10,360 nucleotides of DNA from NCBI GenBank assembly GCA_900551815.1, contig URXE01000069.1, positions 1-10,360 on the forward strand. Direction: 5' to 3'. How positions within the stretch are numbered: the first letter of the stretch is position 1; the number at the start of each line of letters is the position of its first letter. The position numbers and the translations under genes are program-made. Positions 1 through 6,759 of this stretch are shown one piece after another. The notes under the pieces were generated by a model that did no database searches, was not told where the DNA came from, and saw only the letters and a program-made list of their open reading frames with translations. The DNA comes from an uncultured Collinsella sp. Its GTDB lineage: Bacteria > Actinomycetota > Coriobacteriia > Coriobacteriales > Coriobacteriaceae.

Positions 1-25
1 AGCGTCAGATGTGTATAAGAGACAG
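1..25 (+). other. Nextera read-1 adapter remnant with Tn5 mosaic end
   Basis: Not genomic. Positions 7-25 are the 19-base Tn5 mosaic end used in tagmentation libraries, and 1-6 match the adapter bases that precede it in the Nextera read-1 oligonucleotide. The first genomic base is therefore 26. The match is exact over all 25 bases. Confidence 0.98.
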
Positions 26-1125
26 CCTTCGAGCGTCTGGGCATTCCCGAGGCGGAGCGCAGCTATCTGGCAGGCGTCGGCGCACAATATGACTCGGAGC
101 TCGTGTACCACAACATGCAGGACACCGCGTCGCGCATGGGCATCGTGTACTCGGGCATCGAGGAGGCGCTGCACGACCCGAAGTGGGAAGAGCTCATCCA
201 CGACAAGTTCATGACGCTCATCCCCCCGACCGACCATAAGTTCGCAGCGCTCCACGGAGCGGTATGGTCAGGCGGCAGCTTCGTGTACGTCCCGAAAGAC
301 ACCAAGCTCGACTTCCCGCTGCAAAGCTACTTCCGCCTGAACGCGAAGGGCGCGGGCCAATTCGAGCACACGCTCATCATCGTGGAAGACGGCGCCGATC
401 TGCACTTCATCGAGGGCTGCAGCGCGCCGAAGTACAACGTGGCGAACCTGCACGCGGGCGCTGTGGAGCTGTTCGTCGGCAAGAACGCGCACCTGCGCTA
501 CTCGACCATCGAGAACTGGTCGAAGAACATGTACAACCTCAACACCAAGCGCTCCACGTGCGACGAGGGCGGCTCGATCGAGTGGGTGTCCGGCAGCTTC
601 GGCAGCCATGTTGGCTACCTCTACCCCATGTCCATCCTGGCCGGCCGCAAGTCCACGTGCACGTTCACGGGCATCACGTTCGCCGGCACGGGCCAGAACC
701 TCGACACCGGCTGCAAGGTCGTCCTGGCGGCGCCTGAGACAACGGCGGCCATCGAGACGAAGTCGATCTCGAAGGGCGGCGGCGTGTCGACGTTCCGCAG
801 CTCGGTCGTGGCAACCCCCGCCGCGGAGAACTCGGTCGCGAGCGTATCGTGCCAGTCGCTTATGCTGGACGACCACAGCCGCTCCGACACCATCCCCGCG
901 ATGGACATCCGCTGCAAGCACGTCGACGTGGGCCACGAGGCCACCATCGGCCGCATCGGCGACGACAAGGTGTTCTACCTGATGAGCCGCGGCATCTCGG
1001 AGGAAGAGGCCCGCACCATGATCGTCAACGGCTTTGCCAACCCGGTCTCCAAGGAGCTGCCGCTTGAGTACGCCGTCGAGATGAACAACCTGATCAAGCT
1101 CGAGATGGAAGGAGCGATCGGATAA
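26..1125 (+). CDS. sufB: SufB, Fe-S cluster assembly scaffold protein (5' truncated)
   Basis: SufB is the scaffold subunit of the cytoplasmic SufBC2D complex on which Fe-S clusters are built. The reading frame is open from codon 28-30, directly after the adapter, and begins in the conserved SufB segment FERLGIPEAER...YLAGVGAQYDSE, so the GTG at 103 is an internal valine and not a start. About 365 residues remain of a family that is usually near 465, so roughly the first 100 are missing. The C-terminal core domain is intact: the cysteine in ASVSCQSLMLDD (codon 850-852) matches the sulfur-accepting Cys405 of E. coli SufB, and the segment HEATIGRIGDDKVFYL followed by RGISEEEA is the family signature. 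The stop codon shares one base with the sufD start (TAATG). Codon choice is odd: about 18 of 32 alanines are GCG, unlike the GCC preference of sufD and later genes, and the bias fades after about 905. Confidence 0.97.
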
Positions 1126-2396
1126 TGAAACAGGAAACCAACACCGCTGCCACCACGCTCGAGCAGGTTAACGCGATGCCAGCCGCCACTTGGGGCTGGC
1201 TCAAGATGAACCAGACCAAGCTTGAGCTTTCAGACGAACTTGCCGCCGCTCCCGCCGAGGCCGTTGAGGTCGAGGGCCTGGACGAGCAGTTCCGTGGTGT
1301 GCCCGACGCCTTCGACGCCGCCATGGGCGCCATGGCCGAGCGCTTCCCTGAGCGCCGTGCCGCTGCCCCCGGTGATGCCGCCGATCGCGCCCGTATCACG
1401 CCCGAGACCGAGCTCGACGTGCCCGCCACCTCCGTCTACCAGGCCGGCGCCATCAAGCTCGAGGAGGAACTCTCCCCCGCCGAGGCCTTCGAGACCGGTA
1501 TGGGTGAGGCCGCCTACACCTACCTGGCCGAGCACGCCACCAAGCGCATCGTCATCGATGTGCCCGCGTACCAGCACGCCACGGTTACTGTGCGCGTGAG
1601 CGGCGTCGACGCAGCGGCTGCGATTGCCGCCATCGACGTCGTCGCCCGCCCGCAGGCAACGCTCGACCTGCAGATCGCCCTAGACTCCCCCGCTGCCGGC
1701 GAGGGCGTCGTGGGTTCCGTGCTGCGCGTGTGCGCCCACGAGTACGCCACCGTCAACGTGACCTGCACGCAGACGCTCGACGACAGCTGGATCGCGCTCG
1801 ATGACACCGGCCTATTCCTGGACGAGGGCGCGCGCGTCAACGTACAGCACACCATCCTGGGTGCCGGCGCCAGCGCCACCGGCCTCGCTGGCGACCTGCT
1901 GGGCGACACCGCCAAGGTGACGATCGATACCGATTACCTGGGTGCCCGCGAGCAGGTGCGCGACTTTAACTACGAGCTGCGCCACCGCGGCCGCAAGACC
2001 GAGTGCGAGATCGACGCCAACGGCGTGCTGACTGGAACGTCCAAGAAGGTCTACCGCGGCACCATCGACCTCGTGCACGGCTGCAAGGGCGCCACCGGCA
2101 CCGAGCGCGAGACGGTGCTTTTGGCCAACAAGGGCGTCGACAACAAGACCGTCCCCGTCATCCTGTGCGACGAGGACGACGTCGCCGGCAACCACGGCGC
2201 CACCATCGGCCACGTCCGCGACGAGCAGCTGTTCTATCTCGCCTGCCGCGGCCTTGACCAAAACGCCGCCGAGGACCTGTTCATCCGCGCCAAGCTGGAG
2301 GACGCCGCGCTTTCCGCCGCCGATGAGCGCACCCGCGCCGCCGTCGTCCGTCTGGGCAACAACCTGATCGATAACTTTGAAGAGGAGCTCGCATGA
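1125..2396 (+). CDS. sufD: SufD, Fe-S cluster assembly protein
   Basis: SufD pairs with SufB in the SufBC2D scaffold complex and is needed for iron entry and cluster formation. The protein is 423 residues, normal for the family. The first 150 or so residues are alanine- and glutamate-rich and weakly conserved. The C-terminal part has the beta-helix core and ends with HGATIGHVRDEQLFYLACRGL, the SufB/SufD signature. His357 (2193-2195) sits where the essential C-terminal histidine of E. coli SufD lies. The start is set by the 1-base overlap with the sufB stop and by a GGAAGGAG ribosome site at 1107-1114. The stop overlaps the sufS start (ATGA), so sufB, sufD and sufS are very likely co-translated from one mRNA. 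Codon use is strongly GCC/ACC/CGC, as expected for Collinsella-type genomes. Confidence 0.96.
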   Translation: MKQETNTAATTLEQVNAMPAATWGWLKMNQTKLELSDELAAAPAEAVEVEGLDEQFRGVPDAFDAAMGAMAERFPERRAAAPGDAADRARITPETELDVPATSVYQAGAIKLEEELSPAEAFETGMGEAAYTYLAEHATKRIVIDVPAYQHATVTVRVSGVDAAAAIAAIDVVARPQATLDLQIALDSPAAGEGVVGSVLRVCAHEYATVNVTCTQTLDDSWIALDDTGLFLDEGARVNVQHTILGAGASATGLAGDLLGDTAKVTIDTDYLGAREQVRDFNYELRHRGRKTECEIDANGVLTGTSKKVYRGTIDLVHGCKGATGTERETVLLANKGVDNKTVPVILCDEDDVAGNHGATIGHVRDEQLFYLACRGLDQNAAEDLFIRAKLEDAALSAADERTRAAVVRLGNNLIDNFEEELA

Positions 2397-3718
2397 TCGA
2401 TACCGAGCACGTTAAATGCGATACCTGTACCGCCCCCGAGCCCATGGAGCTCGACGCCAGTGACGAGGCTTCGCGCGGCTGGCCCACCGTGGACATCGAG
2501 ACTAGCCCCTACAAGGCGCAGTTCCCGCTGTTCCAGCAGCATCCCGAGATCGCCTTCCTCGATAGTGCCGCCACCGCGCAGCGTCCCGCTTGCGTGCTCG
2601 ACGCCGAGCGCGACTTCTACCAGCGCATGAACGCCAATCCCCTGCGCGGTCTGTACTCGCTGTCCGTCGAGGCCACCGATGCCATCGCCAAGGTCCGCCA
2701 GCAGATCGCCAATCTCATCGGCGCTGCCCAGGCCAACGAAGTCGTCTTCACCCGCAACACGAGCGAGTCGCTCAACCTCGTCGCCAAGAGCTTTGCGCCC
2801 ACGGTGCTGGAGCCCGGCGACGAGGTCGTCATCACCATCATGGAGCACCACTCCAACCTGATCCCGTGGCAGCAGGTCTGCCGCGAGACCGGTGCCAAGC
2901 TCGTCTACCTCTACCCCACCAAGACCGGCCAGCTCACCACCGAGGAGGTCCTGGCCAAGGTCGGTCCCAAGACCAAGATTCTGGCCGTGGGTCAGGTCTC
3001 CAACGTGCTAGGCGTCGAGAACCCGGTCAAGAACCTCGGCAAGCTCGTGCACAAGTATGGCGGCTATCTGGTCGTCGACGGCGCGCAGTCGCTTCCGCAC
3101 ATGCCGGTCAACGTGGCCGATCTGGGAGCCGACTTCTTTGCCTTTAGCGCGCACAAGGCCATGGGCCCCATGGGTATCGGCGTGCTGTGGGGCAAGATGG
3201 ACCTACTCAACGCCATGCCGCCCATGCTCACCGGCGGCGAAATGATCGATTCGGTCACCGAGCAGGACGCCGTCTGGGCGCCCGTCCCCGAGAAGTTTGA
3301 GGCCGGCACGCAGGACGCCGCCGGCATCATCGCCACAGGCGCGGCTCTTGATTACCTCGTCAACACCGTTGGCTACGAAAACATCCAGGCACGCGAGCGG
3401 GCACTCGTCCACTACCTTATGGGCGAGCTCATGCAGCTAGACTTTGTCCAGATCATCGGCTCCATCTACTGGGATAACCACCACGGGGTCGTGAGCTTTA
3501 ACGTCAAAGGCATCCACCCGCACGACGTCGCGAGCATCATGGACATGGACGGCGTGTGCATCCGCGCCGGCCACCACTGCGCGCAGCCGCTGCTTACCTG
3601 GCTGGGCGTCGAGAACCTCGCCTGCTGCCGCGCCAGCGTGGCCTTCTACAACGACAAGGCCGACATCGACAAGTTCATCGCCGGCCTGCATCACGTTTGG
3701 AGCACGTTCAATGGGTAA
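2393..3718 (+). CDS. sufS: SufS, cysteine desulfurase
   Basis: SufS is a pyridoxal-phosphate enzyme of the group II cysteine desulfurases. It removes sulfur from L-cysteine, giving alanine and an enzyme persulfide. At 441 residues it is about 30 longer than typical SufS because of an N-terminal extension of roughly 40 residues containing a CxxC (Cys9, Cys12). The fold then begins at AFLDSAATAQRP. Lys255 in FSAHKAMGP is the PLP-binding lysine, and Cys396 in IRAGHHCAQPL is the persulfide cysteine in the SufS-type RxGHHCAQP motif. The start at 2393 is supported by the ATGA overlap with sufD and the GAGGAG site at 2382-2387. The 3' end overlaps sufU by 8 bases, and the pairing with SufU rather than SufE is the arrangement known in Gram-positive bacteria. 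Confidence 0.97.
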   Translation: MIDTEHVKCDTCTAPEPMELDASDEASRGWPTVDIETSPYKAQFPLFQQHPEIAFLDSAATAQRPACVLDAERDFYQRMNANPLRGLYSLSVEATDAIAKVRQQIANLIGAAQANEVVFTRNTSESLNLVAKSFAPTVLEPGDEVVITIMEHHSNLIPWQQVCRETGAKLVYLYPTKTGQLTTEEVLAKVGPKTKILAVGQVSNVLGVENPVKNLGKLVHKYGGYLVVDGAQSLPHMPVNVADLGADFFAFSAHKAMGPMGIGVLWGKMDLLNAMPPMLTGGEMIDSVTEQDAVWAPVPEKFEAGTQDAAGIIATGAALDYLVNTVGYENIQARERALVHYLMGELMQLDFVQIIGSIYWDNHHGVVSFNVKGIHPHDVASIMDMDGVCIRAGHHCAQPLLTWLGVENLACCRASVAFYNDKADIDKFIAGLHHVWSTFNG

Positions 3719-4145
3719 TCTGTACACCTCCACCACGTTTATGGAGCACAACTCGCACCCCGACTATAAGTACGAGATGGACGCTCCCACGCACGAGCAC
3801 GAAGGCATCAACCCCAGCTGCGGCGACGAGCTCACCTTGCAGCTGCGTGTCGAGAACAACGTGATCGAGGAGGCCTCGTTTACCGGTCACGGCTGCGCCA
3901 TCAGCCAGGCCAGCGCCGACATCATGGCCGACCTCATCACTGGCGAGACGGTCGAGGAGGCACGCCGCCTGGCCGGGCTTTTCCTCGCCATGATTCGCGG
4001 CGAGCAGCTCTCCGATGAGGACCTGGAAGACCTGGACGAGGCCGCCCAGCTCCAGGACATCTCGCACATGCCCGCCCGCGTCAAGTGCGCCGAGCTCGCC
4101 TGGCGCACCCTCAACGGCATGCTCGAGGGGCAAGCTAACCAATAG
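3711..4145 (+). CDS. sufU: SufU, zinc-dependent sulfurtransferase
   Basis: SufU is a U-type protein that in Bacillus subtilis binds zinc and accepts the persulfide sulfur from SufS, passing it on to SufBC2D. The 144-residue length is normal. The expected ligands are all present: Cys37 and Asp39 in NPSCGDE, Cys62 in GHGCAIS, and Cys126 in RVKCAELAW, with the SufU-specific insertion between the second and third cysteine (residues about 95-120, acidic). This spacing separates it from IscU. The ATG at 3711 lies 8 bases inside sufS and is preceded by GGAG at 3699-3702. It is the last gene of the operon; a strong terminator follows 30 bases after the stop. Confidence 0.96.
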   Translation: MGNLYTSTTFMEHNSHPDYKYEMDAPTHEHEGINPSCGDELTLQLRVENNVIEEASFTGHGCAISQASADIMADLITGETVEEARRLAGLFLAMIRGEQLSDEDLEDLDEAAQLQDISHMPARVKCAELAWRTLNGMLEGQANQ

Positions 4146-4175
4146 CGGATGCCCCGAATCCAAGGATTTTGATTG

Positions 4176-4208
4176 CCGGGCCGCCCGATACGGGCGGCCC
4201 GGTTTTTT
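4176..4208 (+). terminator. Rho-independent terminator of the suf operon
   Basis: A perfect 12-base-pair G/C-rich stem (arms 4176-4187 and 4191-4202) closes a 3-base loop and is followed at once by six T residues (4203-4208). It lies 30 bases after the sufU stop, so it most likely ends the sufBDSU transcript. Confidence 0.95.
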
Positions 4209-4403
4209 CATAACGAGCGCACACAGCCCACGCGTCCGGCGCCCCATCTGTCATTTATCGCACGGCCAACCGCAAACACGAGCGTTTTCCACCGTACCAA
4301 AGGCTTGCGACATGACCACAGGCACGCCAGGCAATGTCCCAAGCCTCGTCTTGCCGGGCTCCGGCTCGACTCGCGCCTGCCGCGGACGGGTCCCATAGGG
4401 TGC

Positions 4404-4434
4404 GGCGTGCATTTTTTCGAGTATTCTGCACGCC
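4404..4434. repeat. Inverted repeat with 8-base arms
   Basis: The arms GGCGTGCA (4404-4411) and TGCACGCC (4427-4434) are perfect reverse complements around a 15-base A/T-rich loop containing six T residues. It could be a protein-binding palindrome, a hairpin in RNA from either strand, or part of a genome repeat. Nothing in the sequence decides between these. Confidence 0.5.
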
Positions 4435-4504
4435 AAGTCGTGTGCATACGCATCGGAAGCGTTAATCAACATCTCCAGGCGCCTTTATATTGCGTTTTAG
4501 AACA

Positions 4505-4717
4505 AACATCGTGGTCTCGGGGGCCCAAACATGGGCTTCAGGGGCGCATCGGCAGGCATAAATAGCTTCAGGGTCCGTATGTTGCAAAATTGCGGCGGTG
4601 CCGACAGCACCACGATGCAGAAAACTCCGCTTTTTGCACGGCGCAGACGGGGGTAGGTACGGGCAAAACCGAGCGGAGCCATACTTTTATGCATGACGCC
4701 AATCGTTTTATGCAAAT
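4505..4717. repeat. Cluster of short inverted repeats, candidate repeat element or structured RNA
   Basis: Several hairpins follow one another: GCCCA/TGGGC (4523-4527, 4532-4536), GCAA/TTGC (4584-4593), GGTGC/GCACC (4597-4601, 4607-4611), TGCA-AAAA/TTTT-TGCA (4616-4638), and a longer imperfect one with arms near 4625-4637 and 4663-4678. CATCGTGG at 4507-4514 and its complement CCACGATG at 4610-4617 frame the left half. GCTTCAGGG occurs twice, 30 bases apart (4535, 4565). TTTTATGCA occurs twice, 21 bases apart (4685, 4706). The cluster sits just beyond the 3' end of a REP-transposase-like gene, a place where REP-type palindromes are common. A non-coding RNA is the alternative. Strand is unknown. 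Confidence 0.4.
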
Positions 4718-4832
4718 TAAGAAGTGCAGCTACCTTACCGAGCTTTTAGAACAATGGTTGTGGCGTATGGGCGACCCCAGCTGCGGCGCCCGGGCGGCCC
4801 TACACCACGTTTCCGCCAGTCCTCACCGCCGT

Positions 4833-5603
4833 TCACGCACGGGCGCGCACAATACGAGAAACGGTGCTTTTGCCAATCCCCGTATACCGCTCAATCTGAC
4901 GCACCGTAAAGCCGGCATCGTGCAATCCAAGGATAACGATATTGCGCTGCGCCGGCGGTGCGGCTTTAACCCCGCAGAGCGGAACCCCGAGCCCCTTCGC
5001 CAACTTTTCGGCAAAGGCGTGCCGCTCCCACTCCGTCTCTTCCATATCGGGCATCGCTGGCTCGCCGCCGTCGGACGTCGAGAGCGAATAGGCAATAAAG
5101 CCCTCGGTAGAACCAAAAAGCTCAAGCACGCAAGAAGGATCAGAAAATCCCCTCGTCATATCGTTGTCATAAGCCCGTAGATACTCGGCAATGCTGCTCC
5201 ACGGATAGCGCTCGATCAGAGCAATACCCGCCTCCTGCGGACCAGCGTGTACAGAGCGAATAGCCTCCATCACCTGCCAGTCGGTATCGAGCGAGCGGCG
5301 CTCAAAACGCTCACGAAACAAGCAGCCCGCGCGCCCAGTGCGCTTATTGAACCGACGGGCATACGTCAACAGCAGCCGCTGCATGGCCGCGCTCATTTCG
5401 TCCTCATAATCCAAAAGCACCAGATCCACGTGGTCGTCCATAAGGCACCACGCCACGATTGTCACCCCTGCCTCCCGGCAGCAGTCGCGCATCAGTTCCA
5501 GGAACTCCCAGCGGTCTTCGTCGTCCTCAAAGATGAGCTGCTTGCCCGTACCGCGGGCACAGACATGGTAAAAGCCGGTAACCGTTCTCCAAACGCGCTG
5601 CAT
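4833..5603 (-). CDS. Y1/REP-associated transposase-like protein with degenerate active site and C-terminal HTH
   Basis: The 256-residue protein resembles the Y1 (IS200/REP-associated) transposase family. It has the N-terminal GFYHVCARG strand, the FEDDEDRWEFLELM helix, and CLMDDHVDLVLL where the family has a CLMxNHxHLL type motif, then YARRFNKRTGRAGCLFRERF. The active site looks altered: the HUH motif reads His58-Val59-Asp60, and the YIHxNP segment that carries the tyrosine reads Ser117-Val-His-Ala-Gly-Pro. Residues about 221-256 form a helix-turn-helix (TVRQIERYTGIGKSTVSRIV). I chose the ATG at 5603 because it matches the usual family N-terminus and has AAGGGAG just upstream; the frame stays open to 5735. 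It stands alone on the minus strand. It may bind DNA without cutting it, as a domesticated relative, or be a decaying copy; the frame is intact, which favours the first. Confidence 0.8.
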   Translation of the reverse strand: MQRVWRTVTGFYHVCARGTGKQLIFEDDEDRWEFLELMRDCCREAGVTIVAWCLMDDHVDLVLLDYEDEMSAAMQRLLLTYARRFNKRTGRAGCLFRERFERRSLDTDWQVMEAIRSVHAGPQEAGIALIERYPWSSIAEYLRAYDNDMTRGFSDPSCVLELFGSTEGFIAYSLSTSDGGEPAMPDMEETEWERHAFAEKLAKGLGVPLCGVKAAPPAQRNIVILGLHDAGFTVRQIERYTGIGKSTVSRIVRARA

Positions 5604-5636
5604 GGCGCTCCCTTCGCCGGGATCTGCTTGCCATCC

Positions 5637-5665
5637 AATACAGCACGATTGAAGCGTGCCATCAA
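5637..5665 (-). promoter_or_regulatory. Possible promoter of the transposase-like gene
   Basis: Read on the minus strand, TTGATG (-35, at 5660-5665) and TGTATT (-10, at 5637-5642) are separated by exactly 17 bases. Each matches four of six consensus positions. The spacer itself starts with GCACG and ends with CGTGC, a small inverted repeat that a repressor could use. The implied leader before the ATG at 5603 is about 27 bases. Weak by sequence alone. Confidence 0.35.
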
Positions 5666-5727
5666 AACATTCACGCAAAACAATACACTCGCGCGGCCAA
5701 AGGCAGTAAACAGGCGGCGAACGGCAC

Positions 5728-5754
5728 CGTTGCAACAGGTCAACCCCTGCAACG
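5728..5754. repeat. Inverted repeat with 7-base arms upstream of the transposase-like gene
   Basis: CGTTGCA (5728-5734) and TGCAACG (5748-5754) are perfect reverse complements around 13 bases. It lies in the region between the divergent transposase-like gene and the IscU-like gene. It could be an operator or a REP-like palindrome on the upstream side of the transposase-like gene. Function is unknown. Confidence 0.4.
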
Positions 5755-5889
5755 CTTACAAGAGCTGACTAGAAGCTTGCCCAAGACGGACCCCCTCAAC
5801 GGAAGCTCCCAGCCACAAAACGCAAAGTTAAATCGTTTCAATAAAAAGTTCCGCGCTTCTCGCTACGAAAACTGAGCCGTTCGCCGAAT

Positions 5890-5920
5890 ATTCCGTGCAT
5901 TTCGCGGTATTATAGGGGCT
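5890..5920 (+). promoter_or_regulatory. Possible promoter region of the IscU-like/GGGtGRT unit
   Basis: TATTAT at 5908-5913 is a fair -10 box in an otherwise G/C-rich stretch, and would give a leader of about 85-90 bases before the ATG at 6007. No good -35 box stands at 16-18 bases. The upstream AATATTCCG and downstream CGCGGTATT form an imperfect dyad (6 of 9) around the site, which could be an operator. The rest of 5604-6006 shows no gene on the plus strand. Confidence 0.3.
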
Positions 5921-6006
5921 GCATGTCATGTCCCTTTCGAAGGGTCGCCCGGCAATCGCCAGCCACGACCCCCAGACGGGACGCCAACACGATAGAGAGG
6001 AGAGGC

Positions 6007-6741
6007 ATGCAGTACTCACAGGAAGTGGAGAACATGTGCCCCGTTGCCAAGGGTGCATACCACGGCCCCGCACCCATCCCCGAGGAGGGCAAGTGGGTCC
6101 AGGCTAAGGAGATTTCCGACATCTCCGGTCTTACGCACGGTGTGGGTTGGTGCGCACCTCAGCAGGGCGCCTGCAAGCTCACGCTGAACGTCAAGGACGG
6201 CATCATCGAGGAGGCCCTCGTTGAGACCATCGGCTGCTCGGGCATGACCCACTCTGCCGCCATGGCTTCCGAGATCCTTCCCGGTAAGACCATCCTCGAG
6301 GCCCTCAACACCGACCTCGTCTGCGACGCCATCAACGTTGCTATGCGCGAGATCTTCCTGCAGATCGTTTACGGCCGCAGCCAGACCGCGTTCTCCGAGG
6401 GCGGCCTGCCCGTGGGCGCCTCCCTCGACGACCTCGGCAAGGGCCTTCGCTCTCAGGTCGGCACCATGTTCGGCACCAAGGCCAAGGGCGCTCGTTACCT
6501 CGAGCTCGCCCAGGGCTACGTCACCCGCATGGCTCTCAACGACAAGAACGAGATCATCGCATTCGAGTTCCTGAACCTCGGTAAGTTCACCGACGCCGTC
6601 AAGGCCGGCAAGACCCCCGAGGAGGCCATCGCTGGCGCTATGGGCCACTATGGTCAGTGGGAGAACGCTGCCAAGTACATCGACCCGCGCACCGACGAGG
6701 AGACCCACTCCGTCGCCAGCGTGTTCCCGGTTCACGAGTAG
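6007..6741 (+). CDS. IscU/NifU-N-like iron-sulfur cluster scaffold protein, noncanonical
   Basis: The 244-residue protein has a U-type scaffold domain at residues about 45-125: GWCAPQQGACKLTLNVKDG, then EALVETIGCSGMTHSAAMASEI, matching the IscU stretch around its second cysteine, then LNTDLVCDAI. Cysteines are at 11, 49, 56, 77 and 106. The NPxCGD-type motif with its aspartate, present in IscU and SufU, is absent, so metal ligation must differ. A further 120 or so residues follow, which IscU lacks. Database-style naming for this family is 'iron-sulfur cluster assembly scaffold protein', commonly found beside a GGGtGRT gene, as here. I chose the ATG at 6007 because it has the GAGAGGAGAGG site directly upstream; the open frame reaches back to 5923 but those 28 codons are arginine-rich and unlike the family. 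The gap to the next gene is 18 bases, so the two are surely co-transcribed. Confidence 0.88.
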   Translation: MQYSQEVENMCPVAKGAYHGPAPIPEEGKWVQAKEISDISGLTHGVGWCAPQQGACKLTLNVKDGIIEEALVETIGCSGMTHSAAMASEILPGKTILEALNTDLVCDAINVAMREIFLQIVYGRSQTAFSEGGLPVGASLDDLGKGLRSQVGTMFGTKAKGARYLELAQGYVTRMALNDKNEIIAFEFLNLGKFTDAVKAGKTPEEAIAGAMGHYGQWENAAKYIDPRTDEETHSVASVFPVHE

Positions 6742-6759
6742 AAAGGGAGGGAAATAACT

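Larger units (their letters stand above)
4209..4832. other. Gene-poor intergenic stretch between suf operon and transposase-like gene
   Basis: I see no credible gene here. Short open frames on both strands (for example minus-strand 4497-4715 and 4208-4472) have no recognisable domain. What stands out is the density of short inverted and direct repeats, described separately at 4404-4434 and 4505-4717. The stretch is somewhat richer in A/T than the flanking genes. No terminator with a T-run was found for the minus-strand gene that ends at 4833. Confidence 0.6.

Noticed and set aside
7..25. Tn5 mosaic end, which could be read as evidence of a transposon
   Set aside because: It is part of a sequencing adapter, with matching adapter bases outside it and the partner adapter at the other end.
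268..936. A 222-codon minus-strand frame opposite sufB
   Set aside because: Same antisense effect of high third-position GC; the plus-strand frame is unmistakably SufB.
4497..4715. A 72-codon minus-strand frame in the hairpin-rich region
   Set aside because: It overlaps the whole repeat cluster, has no ribosome site of note and no recognisable domain; the repeats explain the region better. It could be revisited if many genomes conserve the protein rather than the RNA.
4590..5180. A 196-codon plus-strand frame overlapping the end of the transposase-like gene
   Set aside because: Most of it is antisense to a recognisable protein, there is no convincing ribosome site, and the rest crosses the hairpin-rich stretch.
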